From Candidatus Gastranaerophilales bacterium (GTDB taxonomy: Bacteria > Cyanobacteriota > Vampirovibrionia > Gastranaerophilales > Gastranaerophilaceae): a DNA stretch of 9,831 bases. Positions within the stretch are counted from its first letter, which is position 1. Every line of letters begins with the position of its first letter. The notes under the pieces were generated by a model that was not told the origin of the DNA, searched no databases, and was given only the letters and a program-made list of their open reading frames with translations. Below are positions 1 through 7,011 of the stretch, piece by piece. A program made the translations under genes and the position numbers. The DNA is taken from the NCBI GenBank assembly GCA_900772035.1, contig CAAGQE010000022.1, positions 1 to 9,831 of the forward strand, in the 5' to 3' direction.

Positions 1-1
1 A

Positions 2-646
2 TTTTCCGATAAGGAAATTCAGGAATTTGAAAAAGAATATTTGGGATTTTATATTACCTCTCACCCCTTGGATAGTATCAGAGCAAAATTGCCGTTTTTA
101 ACCACTTGCAATATCTGCGATTTGGCGGATATGCACGGCGAAAAAGTCGTAACTATTTGCGGCTTGGTTAATTCCGTGAGATTAATTCCGACGAAAAAAG
201 ACCCGACGAAGTTTTTGAAATCGGGTGTAATTGAAGATTTGACGGGCAAAGTCGAGTTTGTTGCTTTCAATAAAACGCTTGAAAAATGCGGCTCATTGAT
301 TGAATCGGACAAAAAACTTATTATGTCGGGCAAATATCAGGCAAGAGAAGAACAAGGCGGTCAGATAATTGTCGAAAACGTTAAGGCTATTGAAAACAGT
401 AATATAGTAACGCTATGTTTGACTCAGGATATGGCTTTTGAGGATATTATGGGCTTGAAACACCTTATAACACAGTTCAAAGGGTCTGATCCGTTGTTTT
501 TCAAAGTTAAAACACCGAGTGATAAAGAACCCGTGAAAATCGTTACGGGAGCGCAATCTTGGGTTAATGCGTCAAACGAATTTTCTCAAACCATCGAAAA
601 GGCTTATGCGGGCAAAATTGCCGTTGAAATTGAGTCTATGGATTAA
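2..646 (+). CDS. dnaE: DNA polymerase III alpha subunit, C-terminal fragment (5' end outside window)
   Basis: This is the last 214 residues of the replicative DNA polymerase catalytic subunit. The frame is open from base 2, so the gene starts outside the window; the TTG at 41 is an internal Leu codon. The segment EKEYLGFYITSHPL near the start matches the family's conserved E-K-E-x-LG-x-Y-x-S/T-x-HPL motif, which follows the helix-hairpin-helix region. Residues about 48-131 form the OB-fold (tRNA_anti type) that contacts single-stranded DNA, including the stretch VIEDLTGKVEFVAF. The last 80 or so residues correspond to the C-terminal domain that, in the family, contacts the clamp-loader tau subunit. 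The polymerase active site and PHP domain are not visible. The gene ends convergently with the membrane-protein gene on the other strand, overlapping it by 4 bp. Identification is confident; PolC is excluded because its OB and exonuclease domains lie near the N-terminus. Confidence 0.93.
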   Translation, partial: FSDKEIQEFEKEYLGFYITSHPLDSIRAKLPFLTTCNICDLADMHGEKVVTICGLVNSVRLIPTKKDPTKFLKSGVIEDLTGKVEFVAFNKTLEKCGSLIESDKKLIMSGKYQAREEQGGQIIVENVKAIENSNIVTLCLTQDMAFEDIMGLKHLITQFKGSDPLFFKVKTPSDKEPVKIVTGAQSWVNASNEFSQTIEKAYAGKIAVEIESMD

Positions 647-1350
647 CGGCTTAAAAAATTAATCGCGATTACAAAGTATAGGAACATTGCAATAACGCTT
701 ATTATTACTGCAATTCCGACGATTGACCTGACTTTTCCTGCCGTTGACGAGGTTTTGTAACCCTCGGTGAATTGTTCGGCACAAGTGAAGCCTTTGCCCG
801 TGTTGGCATATTTTTTGAGTTCTTTTGCCGCGTATTCGGAGCCTATAACTTCGTAGGAAAAATTGGGTAAATATTTACTGTTTTTGACTAAGTTTATTGC
901 TCTTTGGTGGACTTTCCAGCAGTCAAGAGAGAGTTGGTTTGTCTTTATGGGGAAAAAAATCGGATTTTTGTTCTGCAAAGAAATGGTGACTTTTATGTTG
1001 CAATCGGTTAGTTTGTCGCTGCTTTCGCTGATTTTAATTTCTGCTGAAAATTTTGTTATGTCGGATTTTTTTATTCTCGTTTTGGAAACGGTGCGTCCTT
1101 TGACTTTGTAGATGAGTTCGAGGAATTTGTCATAGACTAAAATATCCGAAACGTAGGGTGAGGGTGATTTCGGGTCGAAGAGGTATTTTACCAAACCGAG
1201 AGCGACAAGCCCTGCGAGTGCGATATAATTTTCAAGACTTGTGTTTGTCTTGAAAAACAGCACCCCTATTGCGATTACAAATATTGTCCAAAGCAAAATT
1301 TGTAATCCCGAAATTTGCGATTGAAGGTGTATCCTCGTCGGCTTTTTCAT
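643..1350 (-). CDS. Three-helix membrane protein of unknown function
   Basis: I do not recognise a family for this 235-residue protein. Two hydrophobic helices lie near the N-terminus (about residues 15-33 and 39-58) and one near the C-terminus (about 209-232). Between them is a polar domain of about 150 residues rich in Lys, Ser and Ile/Val, with beta-like stretches such as FSAEIKISESSDKL and NIKVTISLQNKN. This suggests a membrane protein presenting one soluble domain. A PH-like or bPH fold is conceivable for two N-terminal helices followed by a beta domain, but I cannot show it. Its ATG shares one base with the lipoprotein stop codon (TAATG), so translation is probably coupled and the two genes co-expressed. 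Its stop uses the same TTAA as the dnaE stop on the other strand. Confidence 0.8.
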   Translation of the reverse strand: MKKPTRIHLQSQISGLQILLWTIFVIAIGVLFFKTNTSLENYIALAGLVALGLVKYLFDPKSPSPYVSDILVYDKFLELIYKVKGRTVSKTRIKKSDITKFSAEIKISESSDKLTDCNIKVTISLQNKNPIFFPIKTNQLSLDCWKVHQRAINLVKNSKYLPNFSYEVIGSEYAAKELKKYANTGKGFTCAEQFTEGYKTSSTAGKVRSIVGIAVIISVIAMFLYFVIAINFLSR

Positions 1351-1856
1351 TATTTGGCTTCCGACGGAAGTTTTTCGGCTTCGGCAGCGGCAATGACTTC
1401 GTAAATTCCTTCAACTTCTTTAAGGCTCATACCTTGCGGGCATCTTGCGCTGTAATAGCCGCCCGAGGCTGCCATATCCATAATGTAGATTTTGTCTTTG
1501 TCGGCGCGAATTTTCACGGGAACGCAGCCTTTTAGCATTATTTCTTTGTTATCGGGATATTTGTTGTAATCGCCCGACAAATTGTCGTAGTTTGTGGAAC
1601 TTTTTCTGACCGTGACATATCTTGTTTCGTCTAACGGATAGGTGATTTCAATCATGTCTTTCATTGCCCGAACTTCGTAATTTGAAAGAAGCAGCGGGAA
1701 TTTGAAGCCTGCAATTTTGGCGGCTTGTTCAAGGTTGTCCTGACAGTCCGACCAAGGGTTCGGCATTCCGATGTTTTCGGGAATATTTTCGTTTGTGCAT
1801 CCCGAAAAAGCGCAAACTGCAAGGAATAAAGCCATTAAAACCGATAATTTTTTCAT
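1350..1856 (-). CDS. Lipoprotein, similar in pattern to DUF4367-type proteins
   Basis: A 168-residue protein with a lipoprotein signal: KK at residues 2-3, a hydrophobic stretch, then the lipobox FSGC with the lipidated Cys at residue 20. The mature part opens with NPWSDCQDNLEQAAKIAGF, followed by short alternating strands (MIEITYPL, RYVTVRKSS). It then has a SGDYN stretch, an MLKGCVPVKIRADKDKIYI strand pair and ends in MSLKEVEGIYEVI. This order (NPW, an AEKIAGF-like helix, a basic RKS strand, SGDYN, a final amphipathic helix) is what I recall from DUF4367-type secreted proteins of gut bacteria, whose function is unknown. That link is from memory and needs a profile search. The start is supported by an AAGGTG ribosome site 8 nt upstream and a consensus-like promoter. 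It overlaps the downstream membrane-protein gene by 1 nt. Confidence 0.85.
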   Translation of the reverse strand: MKKLSVLMALFLAVCAFSGCTNENIPENIGMPNPWSDCQDNLEQAAKIAGFKFPLLLSNYEVRAMKDMIEITYPLDETRYVTVRKSSTNYDNLSGDYNKYPDNKEIMLKGCVPVKIRADKDKIYIMDMAASGGYYSARCPQGMSLKEVEGIYEVIAAAEAEKLPSEAK

Positions 1857-1864
1857 AATATTTT

Positions 1865-1870
1865 CACCTT
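1865..1870 (-). promoter_or_regulatory. Ribosome binding site of the lipoprotein gene
   Basis: The minus strand reads AAGGTG, 8 nt before the ATG at 1856. It is a good Shine-Dalgarno match and fixes the lipoprotein start. Confidence 0.75.
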
Positions 1871-1887
1871 ATTTTTTTATAAAAAAT

Positions 1888-1915
1888 ATTATAACGGATT
1901 GCGAAAATATTGCAA
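1888..1915 (-). promoter_or_regulatory. Sigma-70-type promoter of the lipoprotein/membrane-protein pair
   Basis: On the minus strand a TTGCAA -35 box (1910-1915) is followed after 16 bp by a perfect TATAAT -10 box (1888-1893). It fills the 59-bp gap between the nucleotidase stop and the lipoprotein start, about 30 bp before the ATG. This means the last two genes can be transcribed apart from the transporter and nucleotidase. It is read from consensus only. Confidence 0.65.
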
Positions 1916-3532
1916 TTACAATTTTTCAATGACTTTGACCCGACCTTCTCGAACGGGGTTTACGGTCTTTTGTTTCTTCAAATATTTGATTAAAATATCT
2001 TGTTCTTTTCCGATAAATTGCTTGTTTTTTCCGTTTGCCAAAATGTCTTTTGTTCTTTTATCCAAAAACATATATCCCGCAACCGCGCATTTGATTGTAT
2101 TATCGGGGTTTGGGTTTGCAGGGTCGATAACACGATTTGTGTTATTTGATTTCAAAACGACGTCTTTTATGCAAATAGCCTTGTCGTAGTCGGGGTTTTG
2201 GATGGTTTTATCTACCGTGTAACTCATACCCTTGCATTGAATAATTTGAGAATTATCGGTCAAAATCGAGGTCATCGCTTCTGTGTTTAAAAGTTTGACG
2301 AAATCTTTTTCCGAAAGTTCAATGTAGTAGAAATCCCCGTTAAACGGCAACATCGAATATTTTATCTGATAAGTCGTTATTTGATTTTCAAAACCGCCGC
2401 GAACGTCGGGTGAGTGAAGAAGTACGACTTCGACATTTTTGTTTTTAACTTTGTCATAAACCGCATCTGTTAAAAGGTTTGCGGTCGGATTTTCGGTGTT
2501 TCTTTCCTCTGTTGTTCCCGATGACACAAATGGTGTTTTTACGGTTGCAACGATTTCATTCTTGCCTAACGCTTTCGTGTTTATCTTGTCGATAAGTTCA
2601 TCGTAAGGCGTTTTCGGAAGGTTTTGAAATTCCTCTAATGTGAAAATGTCGTTTATCGGAGCCAAATCATTTTTTGTTGCGATGATTCCTTTTTCGTCGA
2701 ATAAGACCTTTAAATGTCCGATATATTCGCCGAGACCGCCAGCTTGAACAATAATTACGGGTTCATTCCTTTTGGACATAACCAAATTTTTGAGGTGTGT
2801 TTTATCCTTGTCGGAACGTTGAGTTCCTTCGATTAAAAGGTGGGTGTGCCCCCCTAAAATCACGTCGATACCCTCTGTTTTTTGCGCGATATTGAGGTCG
2901 CCGCCGTCGCCGAAGTATCCTAAATGGCTGATTAAAATAATTTTGTTAATCCCTTGTGACTCAAGTTTTTTAACCTCTGCATTAAGGGCTTGAACGGTTT
3001 TTTCGGGGTCTAAGACTGTTACGGCATCTGTTTTGTCGAAAAGTCCGAGGTTTACACCGATAGGCGCTGCGCCGACAATTCCGTATTTTTCACCGTCTTT
3101 TTCAATTATTGCCGATGAAAAAAGTTTGTCGTTTTTCAAGTCGGTTAAAGGGTTTCCGCTCGGAATATCCATATTTGTCATTATTGTTTTGAAATTTGCT
3201 TTTTTTAGTTGGCGCGCAAGCGCGGCGGAGCCGTTGTCGAACTCGTGGTTTCCGAGCGTGAAAATGTCGACGTTGGAAAGGTTCATAAGTTGTGTCATTG
3301 CGTGGTTTCGGCGCTCATTTTTACCGATGTACATATCACCGGAGGCAGAGACCAAACTCTTTTTGCTATTCAAATGTTCAGCAAGGAACGATACGAATTT
3401 TCCGTATTTTATTAATTCGCCGTGAACGTCGTTAATGTATATTGCGTCTAATTGGGTGTAATTTTGTGCAAAGACTTTGTTTGTGAACAGAAAACAGACA
3501 CAAAAAATCAATGCTGCTAATTTTTTTTTCAT
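1916..3532 (-). CDS. Secreted 5'-nucleotidase / UshA-like metallophosphoesterase
   Basis: A 538-residue exported protein, likely hydrolysing nucleotides or related phosphoesters outside the cytoplasm with a two-metal centre. It has a classical signal peptide (KKK, hydrophobic core, VFA-Q cleavage about residue 22). The calcineurin-like domain follows with its metal-binding motifs in order: D35-x-H37 in INDVHGEL, GD at 65-66, GNHE at 94-97, SH at 202-203 and GGHTH at 227-231. A 5_nucleotid_C-type domain occupies about residues 325-520, including the family-like stretch NPTANLLTDAVYD and MLPFNGDFYYIELS. The usual substrate-binding NGGG-x-R loop there reads HSPDVRG, so the substrate range may differ from UshA. 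It starts 21 bp after the transporter stop with a GAGG site 5 nt before its ATG. UshA, YfkN-like and SoxB-like proteins share the fold; exact substrate is unknown. Confidence 0.9.
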   Translation of the reverse strand: MKKKLAALIFCVCFLFTNKVFAQNYTQLDAIYINDVHGELIKYGKFVSFLAEHLNSKKSLVSASGDMYIGKNERRNHAMTQLMNLSNVDIFTLGNHEFDNGSAALARQLKKANFKTIMTNMDIPSGNPLTDLKNDKLFSSAIIEKDGEKYGIVGAAPIGVNLGLFDKTDAVTVLDPEKTVQALNAEVKKLESQGINKIILISHLGYFGDGGDLNIAQKTEGIDVILGGHTHLLIEGTQRSDKDKTHLKNLVMSKRNEPVIIVQAGGLGEYIGHLKVLFDEKGIIATKNDLAPINDIFTLEEFQNLPKTPYDELIDKINTKALGKNEIVATVKTPFVSSGTTEERNTENPTANLLTDAVYDKVKNKNVEVVLLHSPDVRGGFENQITTYQIKYSMLPFNGDFYYIELSEKDFVKLLNTEAMTSILTDNSQIIQCKGMSYTVDKTIQNPDYDKAICIKDVVLKSNNTNRVIDPANPNPDNTIKCAVAGYMFLDKRTKDILANGKNKQFIGKEQDILIKYLKKQKTVNPVREGRVKVIEKL

Positions 3533-3537
3533 TTTGA

Positions 3538-3541
3538 CCTC
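3538..3541 (-). promoter_or_regulatory. Ribosome binding site of the 5'-nucleotidase gene
   Basis: The minus strand reads GAGG, 5 nt before the ATG at 3532, within the 21-bp gap after the transporter gene. It supports the chosen start, which is also the one that gives a complete signal peptide. Confidence 0.6.
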
Positions 3542-3553
3542 AAAGGTTTTGTC

Positions 3554-4906
3554 TTAAACTTTTCCCATCCAGAGTTTCAAAACAGGTTGCAATGCAGTCA
3601 ATACAAGCGCAATGACGAAAGCAACTCCTGCGAGAATGCAGAAGAACAAAGTGTGAGAAATATGTTCATAAAATCCTGCAAACACGCCTGCAATGAGGTT
3701 TCCGAAGAAACTTGATAAGAACCAGGTTCCCATAAGGATTGACGCAAATTGCGCGGGAGCGAGTTTTGTTACTAATGATAAGCCGATTGGTGACAAGCAT
3801 AACTCAGCGAGTGTTGCGCAAAGATATGTGAGAACCAACCACAACGGAGAAACGAGTGCGGTTTCACCGTGCGTAAAGTGAGCGGCGATAGCCATAATAA
3901 ATGCTGAAAATCCGACTAAACCGAGCGCTACGCAGAATTTTGAAACAGAAGTCGGTTCTTTGTCTTTTTCGGCGAGTTTGCCCCAAAGCATTGACATTAA
4001 AGGTGCAATCGTAATGATGAACAACGGGTTCAACGATTGGAACCAGCCTGTCGGAATTATGTGTCCGAAAAATTCTCTTTGTGTTGAATTTTCTGCGAAC
4101 AATGTGAAAGAGCATCCTGCTTGTTCAAAACAAATCCAAAAGAAAATAGAGAAGGTCATTAAGATAAATAACGCGTAAATTCTTCTTTTTTCTCTTGCGG
4201 TAAGTTTTTTGCGGACAACGACATCTTCTTCTTCCGAACTTGAAGTTACGACTTCAGTTTTTACGGGGTGAAGACCGTGTTCGCCGAGAAGTTTCTTTTC
4301 GCCTAATTTATAAGTGATATAGCCGAAGATGATACCCATTCCGGCTGCCATAAATCCGTATTTGAAACCGTAATATTGCGCTAACGTTCCGCAAATTAAC
4401 GGTGAGAAGAACGCACCGAGGTTGATACCCATATAAAAAATGGTGAAACCTGCATCACGCTTTTGTTTGTCGTCGCCGTAAAGCATTCCGACGATTGTGC
4501 TGATGTTGGATTTGAAAAATCCGTTAGCAATAATCATAAGGGTTAAGCCGATGGTGAAGATTATGATTGATAAACTTTTCAAACAAGCAAAACCGCTGGC
4601 AGCAAGGGTGAAAAGACCGATTGCCATAACGATTGCACCGATTGAAATACATCTTCTTTGTCCCAAATATTTATCGGCAATATAACCGCCGACAAGCGGT
4701 GTCAAATAAACGAGACCCGTATACCAACCGTAAATGTTGCCCGCATATTGCGTTGCAACGGTTTCGTCCATTCCTTGAAATAAATATTGAATAAGGTATA
4801 AAACGAGCAATGCTCTCATACCGTAGTAGGAAAATCTTTCCCACATTTCTACTGAAAATAGTAAATAAAGGCCTTTCGGGTGGCCACCCATTACATTATT
4901 AGACAT
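3554..4906 (-). CDS. POT/PTR2-family peptide:H+ symporter
   Basis: A 450-residue inner-membrane transporter taking up di- and tripeptides with protons. Residues 8-29 carry GHPKGLYLLFSVEMWERFSY, including the proton-coupling motif E20-x-x-E23-R24-F25-x-Y27-Y28. Further family marks are FYMGINLGAFFSPLICG (the PTR2 signature), a TM7-like FEQAGCSFTLFAE with its conserved Glu, WFQSLNPLFII and APAQFASILMGTWFLSSFFGN. The length and number of hydrophobic segments fit a 12-14 helix POT protein. I chose the ATG at 4906 rather than the in-frame TTG at 4945: family members begin close to the GHPKGLY motif, and the extra 13 residues are unlike them. Neither start has a clear Shine-Dalgarno site. The gene lies 21 bp before the nucleotidase, so the two are probably co-transcribed and serve nutrient scavenging. 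The exact peptide preference cannot be read. Confidence 0.93.
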   Translation of the reverse strand: MSNNVMGGHPKGLYLLFSVEMWERFSYYGMRALLVLYLIQYLFQGMDETVATQYAGNIYGWYTGLVYLTPLVGGYIADKYLGQRRCISIGAIVMAIGLFTLAASGFACLKSLSIIIFTIGLTLMIIANGFFKSNISTIVGMLYGDDKQKRDAGFTIFYMGINLGAFFSPLICGTLAQYYGFKYGFMAAGMGIIFGYITYKLGEKKLLGEHGLHPVKTEVVTSSSEEEDVVVRKKLTAREKRRIYALFILMTFSIFFWICFEQAGCSFTLFAENSTQREFFGHIIPTGWFQSLNPLFIITIAPLMSMLWGKLAEKDKEPTSVSKFCVALGLVGFSAFIMAIAAHFTHGETALVSPLWLVLTYLCATLAELCLSPIGLSLVTKLAPAQFASILMGTWFLSSFFGNLIAGVFAGFYEHISHTLFFCILAGVAFVIALVLTALQPVLKLWMGKV

Positions 4907-4950
4907 AGCAACTACAATAATTGCACGGTCGTTCGTAATCTTCAAGAATT

Positions 4951-4977
4951 TTAGTTATTTTTGTAACAAAAAACTAA
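4951..4977. repeat. AT-rich imperfect inverted repeat before the transporter gene
   Basis: TTAGTT (4951-4956) pairs with AACTAA (4972-4977), and TTTTGT (4959-4964) pairs with ACAAAA (4966-4971), with a 2-nt bulge and a very short loop. It lies in the 82-bp gap between the radical SAM stop and the transporter start. It has no GC-rich stem, so it is a poor intrinsic terminator. It could be an operator for the transporter or chance in AT-rich DNA. I see no convincing promoter in this gap. Confidence 0.3.
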
Positions 4978-4988
4978 CGGCATTCTTT

Positions 4989-5960
4989 TTAAAAAATATA
5001 TCCCGATTCCCACATTAACTTGTTGTGACGGCTGTTTTCGGTGTGAAGTTCCGGAGCCGATTTTTTGAAAAACTCAAATAAATCATAGTAATATTCGGGT
5101 ATTTTTTCACGATTTCTCGCCAAAATATCTCGGTGGTCAACCTCCAAAAATGCGTTTTGAACCCCTAAATCCCTTACAATATCAATAAATTTCGAAATTT
5201 CTTCTTTATTGTCGTTGATTTTGGGCAAAAGAATGTACTTCAAAGTCACGTGTTTGAAGTTTCCTCCCGCCGATTTCTTATATTCTTTTAAAGTGTTTAT
5301 AACTTGCTCGAAAGCATCTGTGCGCTTGATTTTGCGGTAAGTTTCCCTGCAACCCGAATCAAGAGATGTGACAAGCATGCATTTGTCGGCTGAAAGCAGT
5401 TTCTTTATTGACGGTGAGGGGATAATTCCCGAAGAAAAAATCAACATTCGTTTTTCAACAATCGGAAAAAGTAAATCCACAATCGGTTCAAATTCCTCTA
5501 AAACCGTGCATTCTCCGCCCAAAAAAACGATTTCCGTATTTTGGTCAATTCTGCCCTCTTCGACGAATTTTTTTAAAATCGGAAGTGCATCGTAGTAGTC
5601 GCTTTTTTTTGCGCTTTGAGAAAATTCGCCCTTCGTCAAATCGCCGTAATCGCAGTAGATACAACCGCAATTGCAATGACGCCAGTTTGAAATATATATC
5701 TGTTTTAATGTTTTTGAAATTTTTAAATCACAATTGTCGACTTTTTGTTTGTAATTGCATTGAAAGCAGCAATACGGCGCTATTCCTCGCTTGAATGCCG
5801 TTATGATTTCTTCTCTTTTTGTGTCAATTTTTTCAAAGTCGATTTCTTCGCCTTTGTAATTGTCGAAAAAGACTATCCCGCCTGCATTTGAGCAAGAACA
5901 TCTTATGCTGTCCCAGTTTAGAAGTATTGTTCCGTCGATTTTAGGGCAGGTGTAAACCAT
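4989..5960 (-). CDS. Radical SAM protein with N-terminal SPASM-like Cys region (second of a pair)
   Basis: A 323-residue iron-sulfur enzyme. The SAM-binding [4Fe-4S] motif is C96-x3-C100-x2-C103 (in HCNCGCIYC), and GGE at 148-150 is the motif that holds SAM's amino group. The later core segments SLDSG (199-203) and KYILLPKINDN (241-251) match radical SAM enzymes of the anaerobic-maturase type. The unusual part is the first 75 residues: C5, a DG at 9-10, then C21 and C23, and C64/C65 with C68. This looks like a SPASM auxiliary-cluster domain placed before the core instead of after it. Such proteins, as I recall, occur in surface-polysaccharide and modification loci, but the reaction is unknown. 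Its ATG overlaps the upstream paralogue's stop by 1 nt (TAATG), with an AAGGGG site 9 nt upstream, so the pair is translated together. Enzyme class is confident; the substrate is not inferable. Confidence 0.88.
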   Translation of the reverse strand: MVYTCPKIDGTILLNWDSIRCSCSNAGGIVFFDNYKGEEIDFEKIDTKREEIITAFKRGIAPYCCFQCNYKQKVDNCDLKISKTLKQIYISNWRHCNCGCIYCDYGDLTKGEFSQSAKKSDYYDALPILKKFVEEGRIDQNTEIVFLGGECTVLEEFEPIVDLLFPIVEKRMLIFSSGIIPSPSIKKLLSADKCMLVTSLDSGCRETYRKIKRTDAFEQVINTLKEYKKSAGGNFKHVTLKYILLPKINDNKEEISKFIDIVRDLGVQNAFLEVDHRDILARNREKIPEYYYDLFEFFKKSAPELHTENSRHNKLMWESGYIF

Positions 5961-6931
5961 TAATAGACGCCCCTTTCAAGCATTTGCGAGGAGAATTGCT
6001 CAATGTTAAAATCTAGATTTAATTCTTTGCATTTTTCTCTTGCAAAATCAAACAGAGCATACATTTCGGTCGGAATTTTTTGACCGCGCTTGTTTTCTAA
6101 TGAACCGCAAAAATCCAAACTGAGGTCAATAAAACCGACACCCAAGTCTTTGCTGAGATTTAGCCAGTTTTCGATTTCTTCTTTCGTGTTGTTAAATCTG
6201 TCAAAAATTATGTAGCGGCTGACCGTGTTTGATTTGAAAGCGCCTGCTTCTTGCTGATAGCGCCTGATATTTGCCACGGTTCGGTCGAACAAATCGCGTC
6301 TTTTTATTTTGGCAAAAACTTCTTTTGTTCCGCAAGATAGCGCAAATACGAGCGGATGCCCCTTTTGCATTGCCTTTGAAACCGCCTGAGAGTATGTTAT
6401 GCAAGAGGACATCAGGCGCATTTCTTTGACGTTGTTGTCAAGGAAAAGATTGATTAAATCGTCTGCTTCGTCGAGTACGCTGAGTTCTCCGCCCCCGAAA
6501 TGGACAGTCAAATTATCTTTTGAAATGAGGTTTTTTTCGTACAAATTCTTTAAAATCGGGTAAAGACGATAATTTTCGGCAGGAAGAACCTCGTCCGAAA
6601 ATTTTCCTTTTGTATAATATTTATTTGCGCAATAGATACAGCCGCAATTGCAATGAATCCAATGGAATACGTGAATAGTATCGATTTTTGCGGACAAATC
6701 CCACTCTTTTTCTTCAAGATAGGGGCAACCTTGGCACTCGCAAGGAATTTCGCCGTTTTTGAGTCTTTCAAAAAGTTCTTTTCTTGCCTTGATGATTTTT
6801 GTCGGGGTTAGTTTTTTAATTTCTTGTTCGTTGATGAGTTTTGTGCCGATATGGATTGTATTGCACAATCTGACTGAATTTCCGAAGAAATTTAACCCGT
6901 GAATTAAATTGTCGCAAGCACAAAATTTCAA
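5960..6931 (-). CDS. Radical SAM protein with N-terminal SPASM-like Cys region (first of a pair)
   Basis: A paralogue of the downstream gene, also 323 residues. The cluster motif is C94-x3-C98-x2-C101 (again HCNCGCIYC), and the SAM-binding motif is GGGE at 146-149. The N-terminal cysteines C4, C6, C23, C64, C66 and C69 echo the partner's pattern, suggesting the same permuted SPASM-like domain. It differs at two core positions: the partner's SLDSG is ALSCG here (Asp to Ser199), and the partner's ND is N247-N248. The two copies have therefore probably diverged in substrate, or one assists the other. The start is TTG, chosen because GAGGG lies 7 nt upstream and no ATG fits; the conserved N-terminal Cys begin only three residues later. 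A near-consensus promoter precedes it, and it diverges from the SGNH gene. The reaction is unknown. Confidence 0.88.
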   Translation of the reverse strand: MKFCACDNLIHGLNFFGNSVRLCNTIHIGTKLINEQEIKKLTPTKIIKARKELFERLKNGEIPCECQGCPYLEEKEWDLSAKIDTIHVFHWIHCNCGCIYCANKYYTKGKFSDEVLPAENYRLYPILKNLYEKNLISKDNLTVHFGGGELSVLDEADDLINLFLDNNVKEMRLMSSCITYSQAVSKAMQKGHPLVFALSCGTKEVFAKIKRRDLFDRTVANIRRYQQEAGAFKSNTVSRYIIFDRFNNTKEEIENWLNLSKDLGVGFIDLSLDFCGSLENKRGQKIPTEMYALFDFAREKCKELNLDFNIEQFSSQMLERGVY

Positions 6932-6938
6932 TAAAATA

Positions 6939-6943
6939 CCCTC
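6939..6943 (-). promoter_or_regulatory. Ribosome binding site supporting a TTG start
   Basis: The minus strand reads GAGGG, 7 nt before the TTG at 6931. It decides the non-ATG start of the first radical SAM gene. Confidence 0.65.
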
Positions 6944-6951
6944 GTTACTCT

Positions 6952-6981
6952 ACTATATTCTATTTTTTTGAGGTTTGTCAA
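6952..6981 (-). promoter_or_regulatory. Sigma-70-type promoter of the radical SAM pair
   Basis: On the minus strand a perfect TTGACA -35 (6976-6981), an 18-bp spacer and TATAGT as -10 (6952-6957) lie about 20 bp before the TTG start. The -35 box is half of a perfect palindrome, so repressor or activator binding there would control it directly. Confidence 0.75.
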
Positions 6982-6990
6982 CTTGACAAA
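6974..6990. promoter_or_regulatory. Palindromic operator candidate between divergent genes
   Basis: The 17-bp sequence TTTGTCAACTTGACAAA is a perfect 8-1-8 inverted repeat. It contains a consensus TTGACA facing each way (6976-6981 minus, 6983-6988 plus). A dimeric regulator here would block or control both the radical SAM pair and the SGNH gene. Alternatively, it may only be two back-to-back -35 boxes that are palindromic by construction. It does not match LexA, Rex or other operators that I can recall. Confidence 0.5.
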
Positions 6991-7011
6991 AATTCGAGTA
7001 AGGTATTAAAT
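6983..7011 (+). promoter_or_regulatory. Probable promoter of the SGNH gene
   Basis: A consensus TTGACA (6983-6988) is followed after 17 bp by TTAAAT (7006-7011), a 4-of-6 match to the -10 box. TATTAA at 7004-7009 is an alternative with a short 15-bp spacer. If the 17-bp reading is right, transcription would begin near the ATG at 7018 and give a very short or absent leader. The only Shine-Dalgarno-like bases (AAGG, 7000-7003) sit 14 nt from the ATG. Confidence 0.4.

Noticed and set aside
41..43. TTG start at 41 for the dnaE fragment
   Set aside because: The frame is open from base 2, and the residues before the TTG (EKEY) belong to a conserved DnaE motif.
3033..3425. 130-residue reading frame on the plus strand opposite the nucleotidase
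   Set aside because: It lies wholly inside a well-supported metallophosphoesterase gene, and its translation shows no family features. Similar shadows at 863-1111, 8263-8583 and 8586-8903 were dropped for the same reason.
4907..4945. TTG start at 4945 for the peptide transporter
   Set aside because: It adds 13 residues not seen in the family, whose members start just before GHPKGLY, and it has no ribosome site.
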